A stretch of 59,537 nucleotides of DNA from contig CAJTWM010000021.1 of the NCBI GenBank assembly GCA_910579805.1, positions 1 through 59,537 on the forward strand. The letters run 5' to 3'. This DNA comes from an uncultured Lachnospiraceae bacterium (lineage in GTDB: Bacteria; Bacillota; Clostridia; Lachnospirales; Lachnospiraceae). The notes under the pieces were generated by a model. That model searched no databases. It was not told where the DNA came from and saw only the letters and a list, made by a program, of their open reading frames with translations. The position numbers were made by a program, and so were the translations under genes. Below are positions 52,767-59,537 of this stretch, piece after piece. Positions within the stretch are counted from its first letter, which is position 1. Every line of letters starts with the position of its first letter.

Positions 52767-53915
52767 TTGAAACAGAAGAAAAATATATTTTTTTACAGTA
52801 TTACGGTATTGGGTATGGCGGCTGCGTTGACGGCCTGTACGGCGAAGAAAGGAGAATCCGGCCAGAATGGGGGAGAGGATCCCACATATCGGGAGGAAAC
52901 TTTTTCTTTGGAAAGCGCGGAAAAAAAAGAGAATGAGCCGCAGACAGAAGATGAGGCGGAGGTAAAAACGGAATACCCCCAAAAGGATTCCGGCGGGGAT
53001 CAAAATGCCGGAGTTTTTATACCGGAAGTATCCGATCAGGAAGCCGAGGTCGTTTATGCGGGTGAGGAATTTACCAAATCCGTGTTTTCCGCGGGCGGCG
53101 GGATGCTTTATGTATATGGGGCAAAAGACGACGGCGCTTTTTTTCTCGGCGGCATGAAAGCGCAAGAAGATATTTTCTGTGAGATTCCCCTTTCCATGCC
53201 TGAGGATATGCGGGTCATAAATATGTTCGTGGACGAACAGGGAAGTTGCCATACGTTCTGGCTGAAGGTGGAAGAGAGCGAGATCGAAGGGCAGAAAGTG
53301 AACGGGATGCTTTTTGAAGGAGGGTATATCGTAAAAACGGATAAAGAGGGCCGGACGGAGTATACTTTGGACGTTTCGGAGGCGGTCCGGGAAAATCAAA
53401 CTCATTTTTATGGTTTTGCAGCCGACAGAGAGGGAAATTATTATTTTGAAAACAACCGGAAAGGCGGGATCGTAAAGCTGCGGCCGGATGGAGGGACGGA
53501 GAAGCTTATTCCCTGCGAAGGAGAAATCGAGACATTGGGCATCGGAAGATCGGGCGCGGTGTATTGCATTTATGCAAAGGAAGACGGCACGGAATGGCTG
53601 TGCAGGGTGGAGGAAGATTCCGTTTCTTCCGGAGGCGTCGAACTGCCTAAAAATCAGGCGGTTTACAGTAGAATAGATAGCGGCACGGATACGGAAGTAT
53701 TGATCTATAATAAATCCGGAGGCGTATACGCCTGTTCACCAGATGAACAGGAGGCGCAGCAGCGGATCAAAAGCGGCGATCTGCCGGTCAGCAATCAGGA
53801 AGTGGGAGGCTACGGCTTTGTAGGAGACGGACGGTTGTGTCTTCAGGGGCAGAAAGACGGGAAAATGATATTTTATTACATTCCGGCAGGAAGACCGTAC
53901 AATGAAGAGCCGTGA
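52767..53915 (+). CDS. Lipoprotein with beta-propeller-like body
   Basis: This 382-residue protein starts at TTG 52767 with AGGAG five bases before. The signal peptide ends in a lipobox with Cys24 ('AALTAC'). An acidic low-complexity linker (about 28-85) follows. The rest consists of repeated beta-strand units with Gly/Asp turns ('FFLGGMKAQEDIFCEIP', 'FYGFAADREGNYYFENN', 'TLGIGRSGAVYCIYAKEDG'), which looks like a propeller of the kind found in cell-surface binding proteins. Family not recognised. A solute-binding lipoprotein follows 75 bases later. Confidence 0.72.
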   Translation: MKQKKNIFFYSITVLGMAAALTACTAKKGESGQNGGEDPTYREETFSLESAEKKENEPQTEDEAEVKTEYPQKDSGGDQNAGVFIPEVSDQEAEVVYAGEEFTKSVFSAGGGMLYVYGAKDDGAFFLGGMKAQEDIFCEIPLSMPEDMRVINMFVDEQGSCHTFWLKVEESEIEGQKVNGMLFEGGYIVKTDKEGRTEYTLDVSEAVRENQTHFYGFAADREGNYYFENNRKGGIVKLRPDGGTEKLIPCEGEIETLGIGRSGAVYCIYAKEDGTEWLCRVEEDSVSSGGVELPKNQAVYSRIDSGTDTEVLIYNKSGGVYACSPDEQEAQQRIKSGDLPVSNQEVGGYGFVGDGRLCLQGQKDGKMIFYYIPAGRPYNEEP

Positions 53916-53990
53916 CGGCGGCGGGAAAGGACGGAGAAACGGCCTTGCAGGCGGCGACGGGAACTGTTAGGAAAGCAGGGAGGACTTTAT

Positions 53991-55442
53991 ATGTGTGGAA
54001 GGATAAGAAAAGGAATTTTATTATATTTGGCTGCGGCGCTTATTCTGGCGGGCTGCGGCGGACAGGGGGAAACGGAAAAAAACACGGGACAGGCGGATAC
54101 GGCTGTCGGCGGTGCAAATCCGGAAGACGCTGCCGGTGCAGAGGGGAACGGGTCTGCCAATGGGGGGACAGATCCGGACGGAAAAACGGCAGGGACAGAG
54201 GCAACGGGAGAAAAAACGGTGCTGGTGCTGGCGGCTTTTGAGGAAAACAGAAGCCTGATGAAGCAGGTTGAAGCGTTTAATCAGAGCAATCCGGAATATG
54301 AGATACAGATCAAGCTGTATGAACGCGCGCTCAGTGCGGAGGAAGACGGCGTGGTGCGGCTGCAGCGGGAGATCATGTCGGGCGCAGGACCGGATCTTAT
54401 CGATTTTGGCATGGACTATACGACCAGCGACATAGCCGGAAAATATACGGAAGATCTTCTGCCCTATTTGGAAAACGCCGGAATGGGCGGAGAAGATTTC
54501 TTTACCAATGTATGGGACGCCATGTGCTATCGGGGAGGACTGTACGCCATGCCGGTCAGTTTTACGCTGGCAACCTTTGCCGGAGAGACAGCGGAACTTG
54601 GCGGCAGGGAAAGCTGGAACGTAAAGGAAATGATAGAATGCTATCAGGGAAAGAAAGATAAAATGTTGTATCCGGGCGAGACGAAGATAGACGTGTTCGG
54701 TACGATCCTTACCGGAAGCATGGAGACTTACATCGATTGGGAAAGCGGCGAATGCAGTTTTGACGGGGAAGCGTTTAAGCAGGTGCTGGCCTTTGCCAAT
54801 ACCTTTCCCGGCAGTTTAAATATTTCGGAAGATTTTTCCGTAAAACAGGCGTTTCTTGACGGACAGGCGCTTTTACTGCAAGTACGGTTCGGAGGGATTT
54901 ATGATATCTGCAAGGCGGAATTGATCTTTGGGGAAAAGGATGTGACTTATGTGGGCTTTCCCGTTGAAGGCAAGTGCGGAACCGTGATCAGACCGTCCTA
55001 TCCGATGCTGGCAATCAGCATAGGAAGTAAACATAAAGAGGCAGCGTGGTCGTTTATCCGGCAGTTTTTGGAAGAAGACTATCAGGAGGAAGTAAAGTAT
55101 GAATTTCCGGTCAGGCGCAGCGTATTGGAAGAAAAGCTTTTGGAAAACAGAGAGCCGGAATATGAAATGGACGCGGAAGGCAACAGGAAAGAAATCGTAA
55201 AGGCAGAGGTGATCTTTGAAGGAGAGGAACCGGTAGAAGTATACTGTATTACGGAAGAGCAGGCGGACAAACTGATACATCTGATCGAGTCTGCGGAAAT
55301 CTGCACCACCACAAATTATCAGATTTACAATGTGTTTTTGGAAGAGGCCGGCAGTTATTTTTCAGGTGATAAATCTTTGGAAGACGCCGTCGCGGTCATG
55401 CAGAGCAGAGCGTCCATTTATGTAGGGGAAAGAGTCAGGTAG
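53991..55442 (+). CDS. Extracellular solute-binding lipoprotein without adjacent permease
   Basis: This 483-residue lipoprotein starts at ATG 53991 after GGGAGGAC. The lipobox Cys22 ('LILAGC') is followed by a Gly/Asn/Thr-rich linker (about 25-75), then a family 1 solute-binding fold ('VLVLAAFEENRSLMKQVEAFNQSNPEYEIQIKLYE', '...GPDLIDFGMDY', 'LYAMPVSFTLATFAG'). It should bind a sugar or glycan. No permease or ATPase lies beside it; it is paired with the propeller-like lipoprotein upstream, which suggests a surface-binding or sensing pair. Confidence 0.85.
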   Translation: MCGRIRKGILLYLAAALILAGCGGQGETEKNTGQADTAVGGANPEDAAGAEGNGSANGGTDPDGKTAGTEATGEKTVLVLAAFEENRSLMKQVEAFNQSNPEYEIQIKLYERALSAEEDGVVRLQREIMSGAGPDLIDFGMDYTTSDIAGKYTEDLLPYLENAGMGGEDFFTNVWDAMCYRGGLYAMPVSFTLATFAGETAELGGRESWNVKEMIECYQGKKDKMLYPGETKIDVFGTILTGSMETYIDWESGECSFDGEAFKQVLAFANTFPGSLNISEDFSVKQAFLDGQALLLQVRFGGIYDICKAELIFGEKDVTYVGFPVEGKCGTVIRPSYPMLAISIGSKHKEAAWSFIRQFLEEDYQEEVKYEFPVRRSVLEEKLLENREPEYEMDAEGNRKEIVKAEVIFEGEEPVEVYCITEEQADKLIHLIESAEICTTTNYQIYNVFLEEAGSYFSGDKSLEDAVAVMQSRASIYVGERVR

Positions 55443-55519
55443 TATGGCCGGCAGACACGATGTCCGCCGGTGATCCAAAACAGGGGCGGAAGAGATCCGG
55501 AAAAGATCGAAAAATGGTC

Positions 55520-55548
55520 TTGCAGTATCCGGAACGATACTTTATACT
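55520..55548 (+). promoter_or_regulatory. Promoter before the methyltransferase operon
   Basis: TTGCAG (55520-55525), 17 bases and TATACT (55543-55548) make a good promoter. It gives a leader of about 150 bases that contains no convincing gene; a short frame at 55460-55726 has no ribosome site. Confidence 0.55.
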
Positions 55549-55707
55549 TTTTATGCGCAGACCTGTGCAGATAAAATATGCCGCTAAGACGGCGCACGGG
55601 CCGCGCGGCGTGCAGGGGGAGACGGTTCCTGCCTGCCCGAGTTATATTGGCGCCAGATTCAGGCAGGTAATCAATCGAATTGTCAGGCGACCGGGAAAAG
55701 AGGAAAA

Positions 55708-56871
55708 ATGCGTAAATACGAATTGATCGCGCCCTGCCATTTTGGGCTTGAGGCGGTATTAAAAAAAGAAATCATAGATCTGGGGTATGATATTACACTT
55801 GTCGAGGACGGGCGTATTACTTTCTTCGGGGACGAAGAGGCAGTCGCCCGTGCAAACATTTTTCTGCGCAGTGCGGAGAGGATTTTGATTAAGATAGGAA
55901 GTTTCAGGGCGGTCACTTTTGAAGAGCTGTTTCAGGAAACGAAAAAACTTCCGTGGGAGGAATATATACCGGAAGACGGAAAATTCTGGGTCGCTAAGGC
56001 GGCAAGCGTGAAGAGCAGGCTGTTCAGCCCTTCCGATATCCAGTCCATTATGAAAAAGGCGATGGTGGAGCGGATGAAGGAAAAGTATCATGTGAGCTGG
56101 TTTGAGGAAAGCGGGGAGCGGTTTCCGGTCAGGGTATTTCTCATGAAAGACGAGGTGACCGTGGGGCTTGATACTACGGGAGAGTCCCTCCATAAAAGAG
56201 GGTACAGAAAATTGACGGCGAAAGCGCCGATTGCTGAAAATCTGGCGGCAGCGCTGATCATGCTGACGCCGTGGAATAAGAGCCGTATACTGGTAGATCC
56301 CTTCTGCGGGAGCGGTACGATCCCGATTGAAGCGGCGATGATGGCGGCCAATATGGCTCCGGGGATGAACAGGGGATTCAGCGCGGAGAACTGGGAGCAT
56401 ATCGTCGGGCGGAAAAACTGGTATGATACGATCGACGAGGCCCGTGAAATGGTGGATACCGGAATGGAAACGGATATTCAGGGGTATGATATAGATCATG
56501 ATATGGTAACGATAGCCAGAGAGAACGCACGGCTTGCAGGCGTGGACCATCTGATTCATTTTCAGCAAAGGCCGGCCAGCCAGCTCAGCCATTCAAAAAA
56601 ATACGGTTTTATCATTACCAACCCGCCTTATGGAGAAAGGCTGGAAGAAAAAGAAAATCTGGCGGCTCTGTACCGGACGATCGGGGAGAGATTTAACGGG
56701 CTGGATGCATGGAGTATGTTTTTGATCACTTCTTATGAACAGGCGGAGCGGGATATTGGCAGGAAAGCGGATAAGAACCGTAAGATTTACAACGGAATGA
56801 TGAAAACTTATTATTATCAGTTTTTGGGGCCGAAACCGCCCAAAAGAACGGGCGCGGACAAACAGGGATAA
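55708..56871 (+). CDS. THUMP-domain 23S rRNA guanine methyltransferase, RlmL/YpsC type
   Basis: This 387-residue enzyme starts at ATG 55708 after AAAAGAGG. An N-terminal ferredoxin-like and THUMP RNA-binding region (about 1-160) precedes the SAM-dependent methyltransferase. That part has 'PFCGSGTIPIEAAMMAANM' (SAM-binding) near 195 and the catalytic motif 'NPPYGERLEEKE' near 307. It modifies a guanine (m2G type) in 23S rRNA by family knowledge. The next gene is 60 bases away. Confidence 0.93.
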   Translation: MRKYELIAPCHFGLEAVLKKEIIDLGYDITLVEDGRITFFGDEEAVARANIFLRSAERILIKIGSFRAVTFEELFQETKKLPWEEYIPEDGKFWVAKAASVKSRLFSPSDIQSIMKKAMVERMKEKYHVSWFEESGERFPVRVFLMKDEVTVGLDTTGESLHKRGYRKLTAKAPIAENLAAALIMLTPWNKSRILVDPFCGSGTIPIEAAMMAANMAPGMNRGFSAENWEHIVGRKNWYDTIDEAREMVDTGMETDIQGYDIDHDMVTIARENARLAGVDHLIHFQQRPASQLSHSKKYGFIITNPPYGERLEEKENLAALYRTIGERFNGLDAWSMFLITSYEQAERDIGRKADKNRKIYNGMMKTYYYQFLGPKPPKRTGADKQG

Positions 56872-56931
56872 TTTGAACCGGGCGTCTGCCGAAGCGGGCA
56901 AACGGGATTACAATGGGAGTTAAGTGCAGTT

Positions 56932-57996
56932 ATGCGTCAGAAACAAATGAAGATCACATTATTGGCAGGGATCATATATGCAGCGGCCGCCATGTACGTT
57001 ATGCTTATGGCGGCTATGAGCCGTATCGTAGTTATTGAAGACGGCGGGCAGCAGGAAATGCTTTCCGGGGGCGGTATGGAAAAAACGGACGAGGAGAGCG
57101 CATGGAGGGATCTGCTGCTGAAAGCGGAACCGGAAAGCAAAGAAGACATCGTTATCCCGCTTGAGCAGGATATCAAGGCGGAAAATGTAACGATTGAAAA
57201 TCATTACATGGATAAAGAGATCTGGATCGAAATAGAGGGAATGGAAAAATATTTTTATACAAAGAATGAAATCGGCGGGAATCTTTCCATGGTGGAGGGA
57301 GCGCTTTATGAGCGCGACGGCGGGACTTTTCGGATGAAATTCAAGCTGGACGGTATTTATGAATTTAAAAGCGTATTGGAAGAGCGGCACTTATGCGTGG
57401 AAATGGCTAAGCCGACGGAAATGTACGAGCATATCGTTGTGATCGATCCGTGGTACGGCGCAGATCCGGCAGGAGGAAAGGCGCAGGGAACAAAGGCGGA
57501 ACAGATCACCCTTGATATTGCCAAGCGGATGGAAGATAAAATGCGTTCCGAGGACGCCGTTAAACTTTATTATACCAGTATGGGAGAGGGAATGCCTTCC
57601 CTCGAGGCAAGAATGGAGATCTTAAAAGAGACCGCAGCGGATTTTTATATTGGTATTGCGGTAAACCGGACGGATGATGTTTCCGTATACGGATTGGAGG
57701 CCGTTTATAACGGCACTTATTTTATTCCGAAGGCCGGGAGCATAGAGCTTGCGGATATGCTGGCCCGTAATGGGGCGGAGGCGGTATCGGGCCGGGCAAA
57801 CGGCTTGACGCAGGCGGAAGAAGAGGATATGATTGTACAAAAGATATGCATACCGTCCGCAGTGTTAAAGGTAGGATATTTATCCAATGAAAAAGAAAGC
57901 TCGCTCTTAGAAACGGACGTTTACAGAGACGGGCTTGCAGAGGGCATCTGCAGCGCAGTGAAGGAGTTTTATGAAAAAAGGGAGAGCGTAAAGTGA
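56932..57996 (+). CDS. Amidase_3-like protein lacking zinc and catalytic residues
   Basis: This 354-residue protein has one membrane helix (about 10-34), an outside AMIN-like beta region (about 70-160) and a C-terminal domain (about 166-352) with the N-acetylmuramoyl-L-alanine amidase 3 fold. The zinc His in the usual 'DPGHGG' is replaced by Tyr175 ('IDPWYGAD'). Glu190 is kept. The second His ('SIHxN') is Ala243 ('IGIAVN'), and the catalytic Glu before 'GFxSN' is Lys313 ('LKVGYLSN'). It cannot be a normal amidase and may be a regulator or wall-binding scaffold. It overlaps the next gene by GTGA. Confidence 0.85.
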   Translation: MRQKQMKITLLAGIIYAAAAMYVMLMAAMSRIVVIEDGGQQEMLSGGGMEKTDEESAWRDLLLKAEPESKEDIVIPLEQDIKAENVTIENHYMDKEIWIEIEGMEKYFYTKNEIGGNLSMVEGALYERDGGTFRMKFKLDGIYEFKSVLEERHLCVEMAKPTEMYEHIVVIDPWYGADPAGGKAQGTKAEQITLDIAKRMEDKMRSEDAVKLYYTSMGEGMPSLEARMEILKETAADFYIGIAVNRTDDVSVYGLEAVYNGTYFIPKAGSIELADMLARNGAEAVSGRANGLTQAEEEDMIVQKICIPSAVLKVGYLSNEKESSLLETDVYRDGLAEGICSAVKEFYEKRESVK

Positions 57997-58598
57997 AAAA
58001 GATCATTTTTGCAACGGGAAATGAAAATAAAATGCGGGAGATCCGGCAGATCATGGGAGATATGCCGGTAGAGATCTTATCCATGAAGCAGGCGGGGGTC
58101 TCGGCGGATATAGTGGAAGACGGAACTACTTTTGAAGAAAATGCACTTATTAAAGCGAGGGCAATTGCCGAAATAACAAAGGAGATCGTACTGGCCGACG
58201 ATTCGGGGCTGGAGATCGACGCGCTGAATAAGGAGCCGGGAATCTATTCGGCAAGATATATGGGCGAGGATACCTCGTACCATGTTAAGAACCGGAATCT
58301 GATCTCCCGTTTGGAAGGAGTGGAAGAGGAAAAGCGTACGGCAAGATTTGTGTGCGCGATAGCGGCTGCTTTTCCGGACGGAGAGGCGGTCACAACGGTC
58401 GGGACGATCGAGGGAAGGATCGCTTATGAGGAAAAAGGGGAAAACGGGTTTGGCTATGATCCCATTTTTTTTGTTCCGGAGTTTGGCTGTACAACGGCGG
58501 AACTTTCGGACGAGGAAAAAAATAAGATAAGCCATAGGGGAAATGCACTTCGGGCAATGAAGGAAAAACTATTGCCGAAGATGCGGATGGACGCATAA
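57993..58598 (+). CDS. rdgB: XTP/dITP pyrophosphatase (HAM1/RdgB)
   Basis: This 201-residue enzyme clears non-canonical purine nucleotides (dITP, XTP). It starts at GTG 57993, overlapping the previous stop. Motifs present: 'FATGNENKMREI' (5-16), 'DGTTFEENALIKARA', 'LADDSGLEIDAL' (metal-binding Asp residues), 'GIYSARYMGED', and 'GFGYDPIFF' near 150 with 'SHRGNALRAM' at the end. All key residues are intact. Confidence 0.96.
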   Translation: MKKIIFATGNENKMREIRQIMGDMPVEILSMKQAGVSADIVEDGTTFEENALIKARAIAEITKEIVLADDSGLEIDALNKEPGIYSARYMGEDTSYHVKNRNLISRLEGVEEEKRTARFVCAIAAAFPDGEAVTTVGTIEGRIAYEEKGENGFGYDPIFFVPEFGCTTAELSDEEKNKISHRGNALRAMKEKLLPKMRMDA

Positions 58599-58633
58599 AG
58601 AGGCGTTTATCCCGGCGAAATGGAGTTTGGACT

Positions 58634-59113
58634 ATGAAAATACTGATTATCAGTGATACGCACCGCCGTAACGAGAATTTTTTTAAGGTATGGGAACGGG
58701 TAACGCCGGTGGATATGGTGATCCATTGCGGGGACGCAGAGGGAAGCGAATTTGAAATCTATGAGACTGCCGGATGCCCGATAGAGATCGTCATGGGAAA
58801 TAACGATTTTTTTTCTAACCTGCCGCGGGAAAGGGAATTTTACATAGGCGATTACAAAATCTGGCTTTTGCACGGGCATAACTATTATATTTCCGCGGGG
58901 AGTGAGACGCTGAAGAAAGAGGCGAGGGGGCGGGGAGCCGATATTGTTATGTACGGCCACACCCACAGGCCGGTTATCGATATTGAGTCCGACCTTATTG
59001 CAGTCAACCCGGGCAGCTTATCTTATCCGCGTCAGGAAGGCCACAGACCGTCCTATATGATCATGGAGCTGGACAAGAAAGGGGAGGCGCATTTTACGAT
59101 CCGCTATCTGTAA
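58634..59113 (+). CDS. YfcE/MJ0936-type metallophosphodiesterase
   Basis: This 159-residue enzyme carries all calcineurin-like metal motifs: 'ISDTHRR' (Asp8, His10), 'VIHCGDAEG', 'VMGNNDFF', 'LLHGHNYY' and 'YGHTHRP'. It hydrolyses phosphodiester bonds; the physiological substrate is unknown. It follows rdgB after 35 bases, a pairing common in Firmicutes. ATG 58634 has only a weak GGAG site. Confidence 0.95.
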   Translation: MKILIISDTHRRNENFFKVWERVTPVDMVIHCGDAEGSEFEIYETAGCPIEIVMGNNDFFSNLPREREFYIGDYKIWLLHGHNYYISAGSETLKKEARGRGADIVMYGHTHRPVIDIESDLIAVNPGSLSYPRQEGHRPSYMIMELDKKGEAHFTIRYL

Positions 59114-59203
59114 GAAGTTCCCTGATAAATGGAATCAAAGGCGCAGAAATGAGAAAAAATGAAAATATTGCTGAAAAACAGTCAAGAAAAACCAAAAAAG
59201 GTG

Positions 59204-59232
59204 TTGACTTTATTTATTCAATATCATATAAT
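59204..59232 (+). promoter_or_regulatory. Promoter of the tRNA cluster
   Basis: TTGACT (59204-59209), 17 bases and TATAAT (59227-59232) are near consensus, about 40 bases before tRNA-Pro. Confidence 0.82.
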
Positions 59233-59272
59233 ATGACTTGCGTCACCGAGAGTAAAGGGATGGATCTGAAAA

Positions 59273-59347
59273 CGGGGTGTGGCTCAGCTTGGCTAGAGCG
59301 CCTGGTTTGGGACCAGGAGGCCGCAGGTTCGAATCCTGTCACCCCGA
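59273..59347 (+). tRNA. tRNA-Pro (anticodon TGG)
   Basis: A complete 75-base cloverleaf: acceptor 59273-59279 pairs with 59340-59346, and the anticodon stem CCTGG/CCAGG encloses TTTGGGA with TGG. CCA is not encoded. Confidence 0.96.
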
Positions 59348-59377
59348 CGTGATTTTTATAAATGATCAATAACATAT

Positions 59378-59448
59378 GCGGGTGTAGTTCAATGGTAGAA
59401 CACTAGCCTTCCAAGCTAGATACGTGGGTTCGATTCCCATCACCCGCT
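59378..59448 (+). tRNA. tRNA-Gly (anticodon TCC)
   Basis: A complete 71-base cloverleaf: acceptor 59378-59384 pairs with 59441-59447, and the loop CTTCCAA carries TCC. CCA is not encoded. Confidence 0.96.
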
Positions 59449-59511
59449 TGGCGGACGGGCCGTCTGTTTTGGTTCGTTCTGCATACAGACATTTGGGTCT
59501 GTCTGATATGT

Positions 59512-59537
59512 GTTCGTAGCTCAGCTGGATAGAGCCT
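59512..59537 (+). tRNA. Truncated tRNA, identity not determinable
   Basis: The acceptor strand and D arm (GCTCAGCTGGATAGAGC) of a further tRNA are present, but the window ends before the anticodon. The 63-base gap before it contains a small CAGAC/GTCTG hairpin. Confidence 0.75.

Noticed and set aside
55460..55726. 88-residue open frame before the methyltransferase gene
   Set aside because: No ribosome site, contains a promoter-like sequence, runs into the next gene in another frame, and its composition is unlike the neighbouring proteins.
59149..59352. 67-residue open frame at the tRNA cluster
   Set aside because: It overlaps the tRNA-Pro gene and its promoter; coding is very unlikely.
1..59537. 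CRISPR array, prophage, insertion sequence or integrase
   Set aside because: No regularly spaced repeats with spacers, no transposase or phage motifs were seen on either strand. The only tandem repeats are the short ones listed.

Overview
The window looks like a piece of chromosome from an anaerobic Firmicute, most likely a gut Lachnospiraceae (Clostridia). The clues are AGGAGG-type ribosome sites before nearly every gene, moderate GC with an AT-rich intergenic style, a rubrerythrin, hypA/hypB Ni-maturation genes, an LplABC-type CUT1 sugar importer with a YesL-like partner, PadR/HAAS and BlaI/M56 regulatory pairs, and many DUF families typical of this group. No phage genes, insertion sequences, rRNA or CRISPR arrays were seen. 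Genus and species cannot be fixed by eye.

Layout. 1-475: 3' part of tRNA-Leu and a DUF2164 gene. 484-2286 (minus): oligoendopeptidase F. 2548-8789: a domain-permuted GH3 glycosidase, then hypB, a large Fe-S/FAD oxidoreductase and hypA. 8982-12212: a DUF5692-like membrane protein, a divergent PadR/HAAS pair and a YitT-type membrane protein. 12502-14220: an AT-rich three-gene module (HTH, ImmA/IrrE peptidase, PIN-like nuclease), the best candidate for a defence or toxin system. 14311-16200: a MATE exporter and two small proteins. 16514-20505: PadR, DUF2812 and an ABC exporter behind a strong promoter with nested palindromes. 20720-24267: a heterodimeric BmrCD-type multidrug exporter preceded by a promoter-plus-terminator leader. 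24406-28389: a chemoreceptor-like protein without HAMP, a PrsA/SurA-like foldase and a zinc-ribbon membrane protein. 28517-32953 (minus): YfhO and an LTA-synthase-like phosphotransferase. 33162: tRNA-Arg. 33667-41792: a glycan uptake and cleavage operon (two permeases, binding lipoprotein, YesL-like protein, GH3). 41819-45732: exonuclease III, rubrerythrin, GH25 lysozyme and small genes. 46019-51896: a tiny Asn/Gln-rich protein, an FtsX-type ABC system, and a BlaI/M56 regulator pair. 52237-55442: a possible immunity-like protein and two lipoproteins. 55708-59113: rRNA methyltransferase, a catalytically dead amidase homologue, XTP pyrophosphatase and a YfcE-type phosphodiesterase. 59273-end: a tRNA cluster (Pro, Gly and one truncated tRNA).

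How genes work together. The 33667-41792 block imports an oligosaccharide and hydrolyses it with the GH3 enzyme. It has no ATPase, so it probably borrows a shared MsmX-type ATPase. Three separate ABC export or stress systems carry their own regulators (PadR, a possible attenuator, BlaI/M56), which suggests a cell-envelope and drug-response theme. The hyp genes would serve a nickel enzyme encoded elsewhere.

Starts were chosen by Shine-Dalgarno spacing, and several real starts lie inside longer open frames. All family names come from reading motifs by eye; no database search was run.
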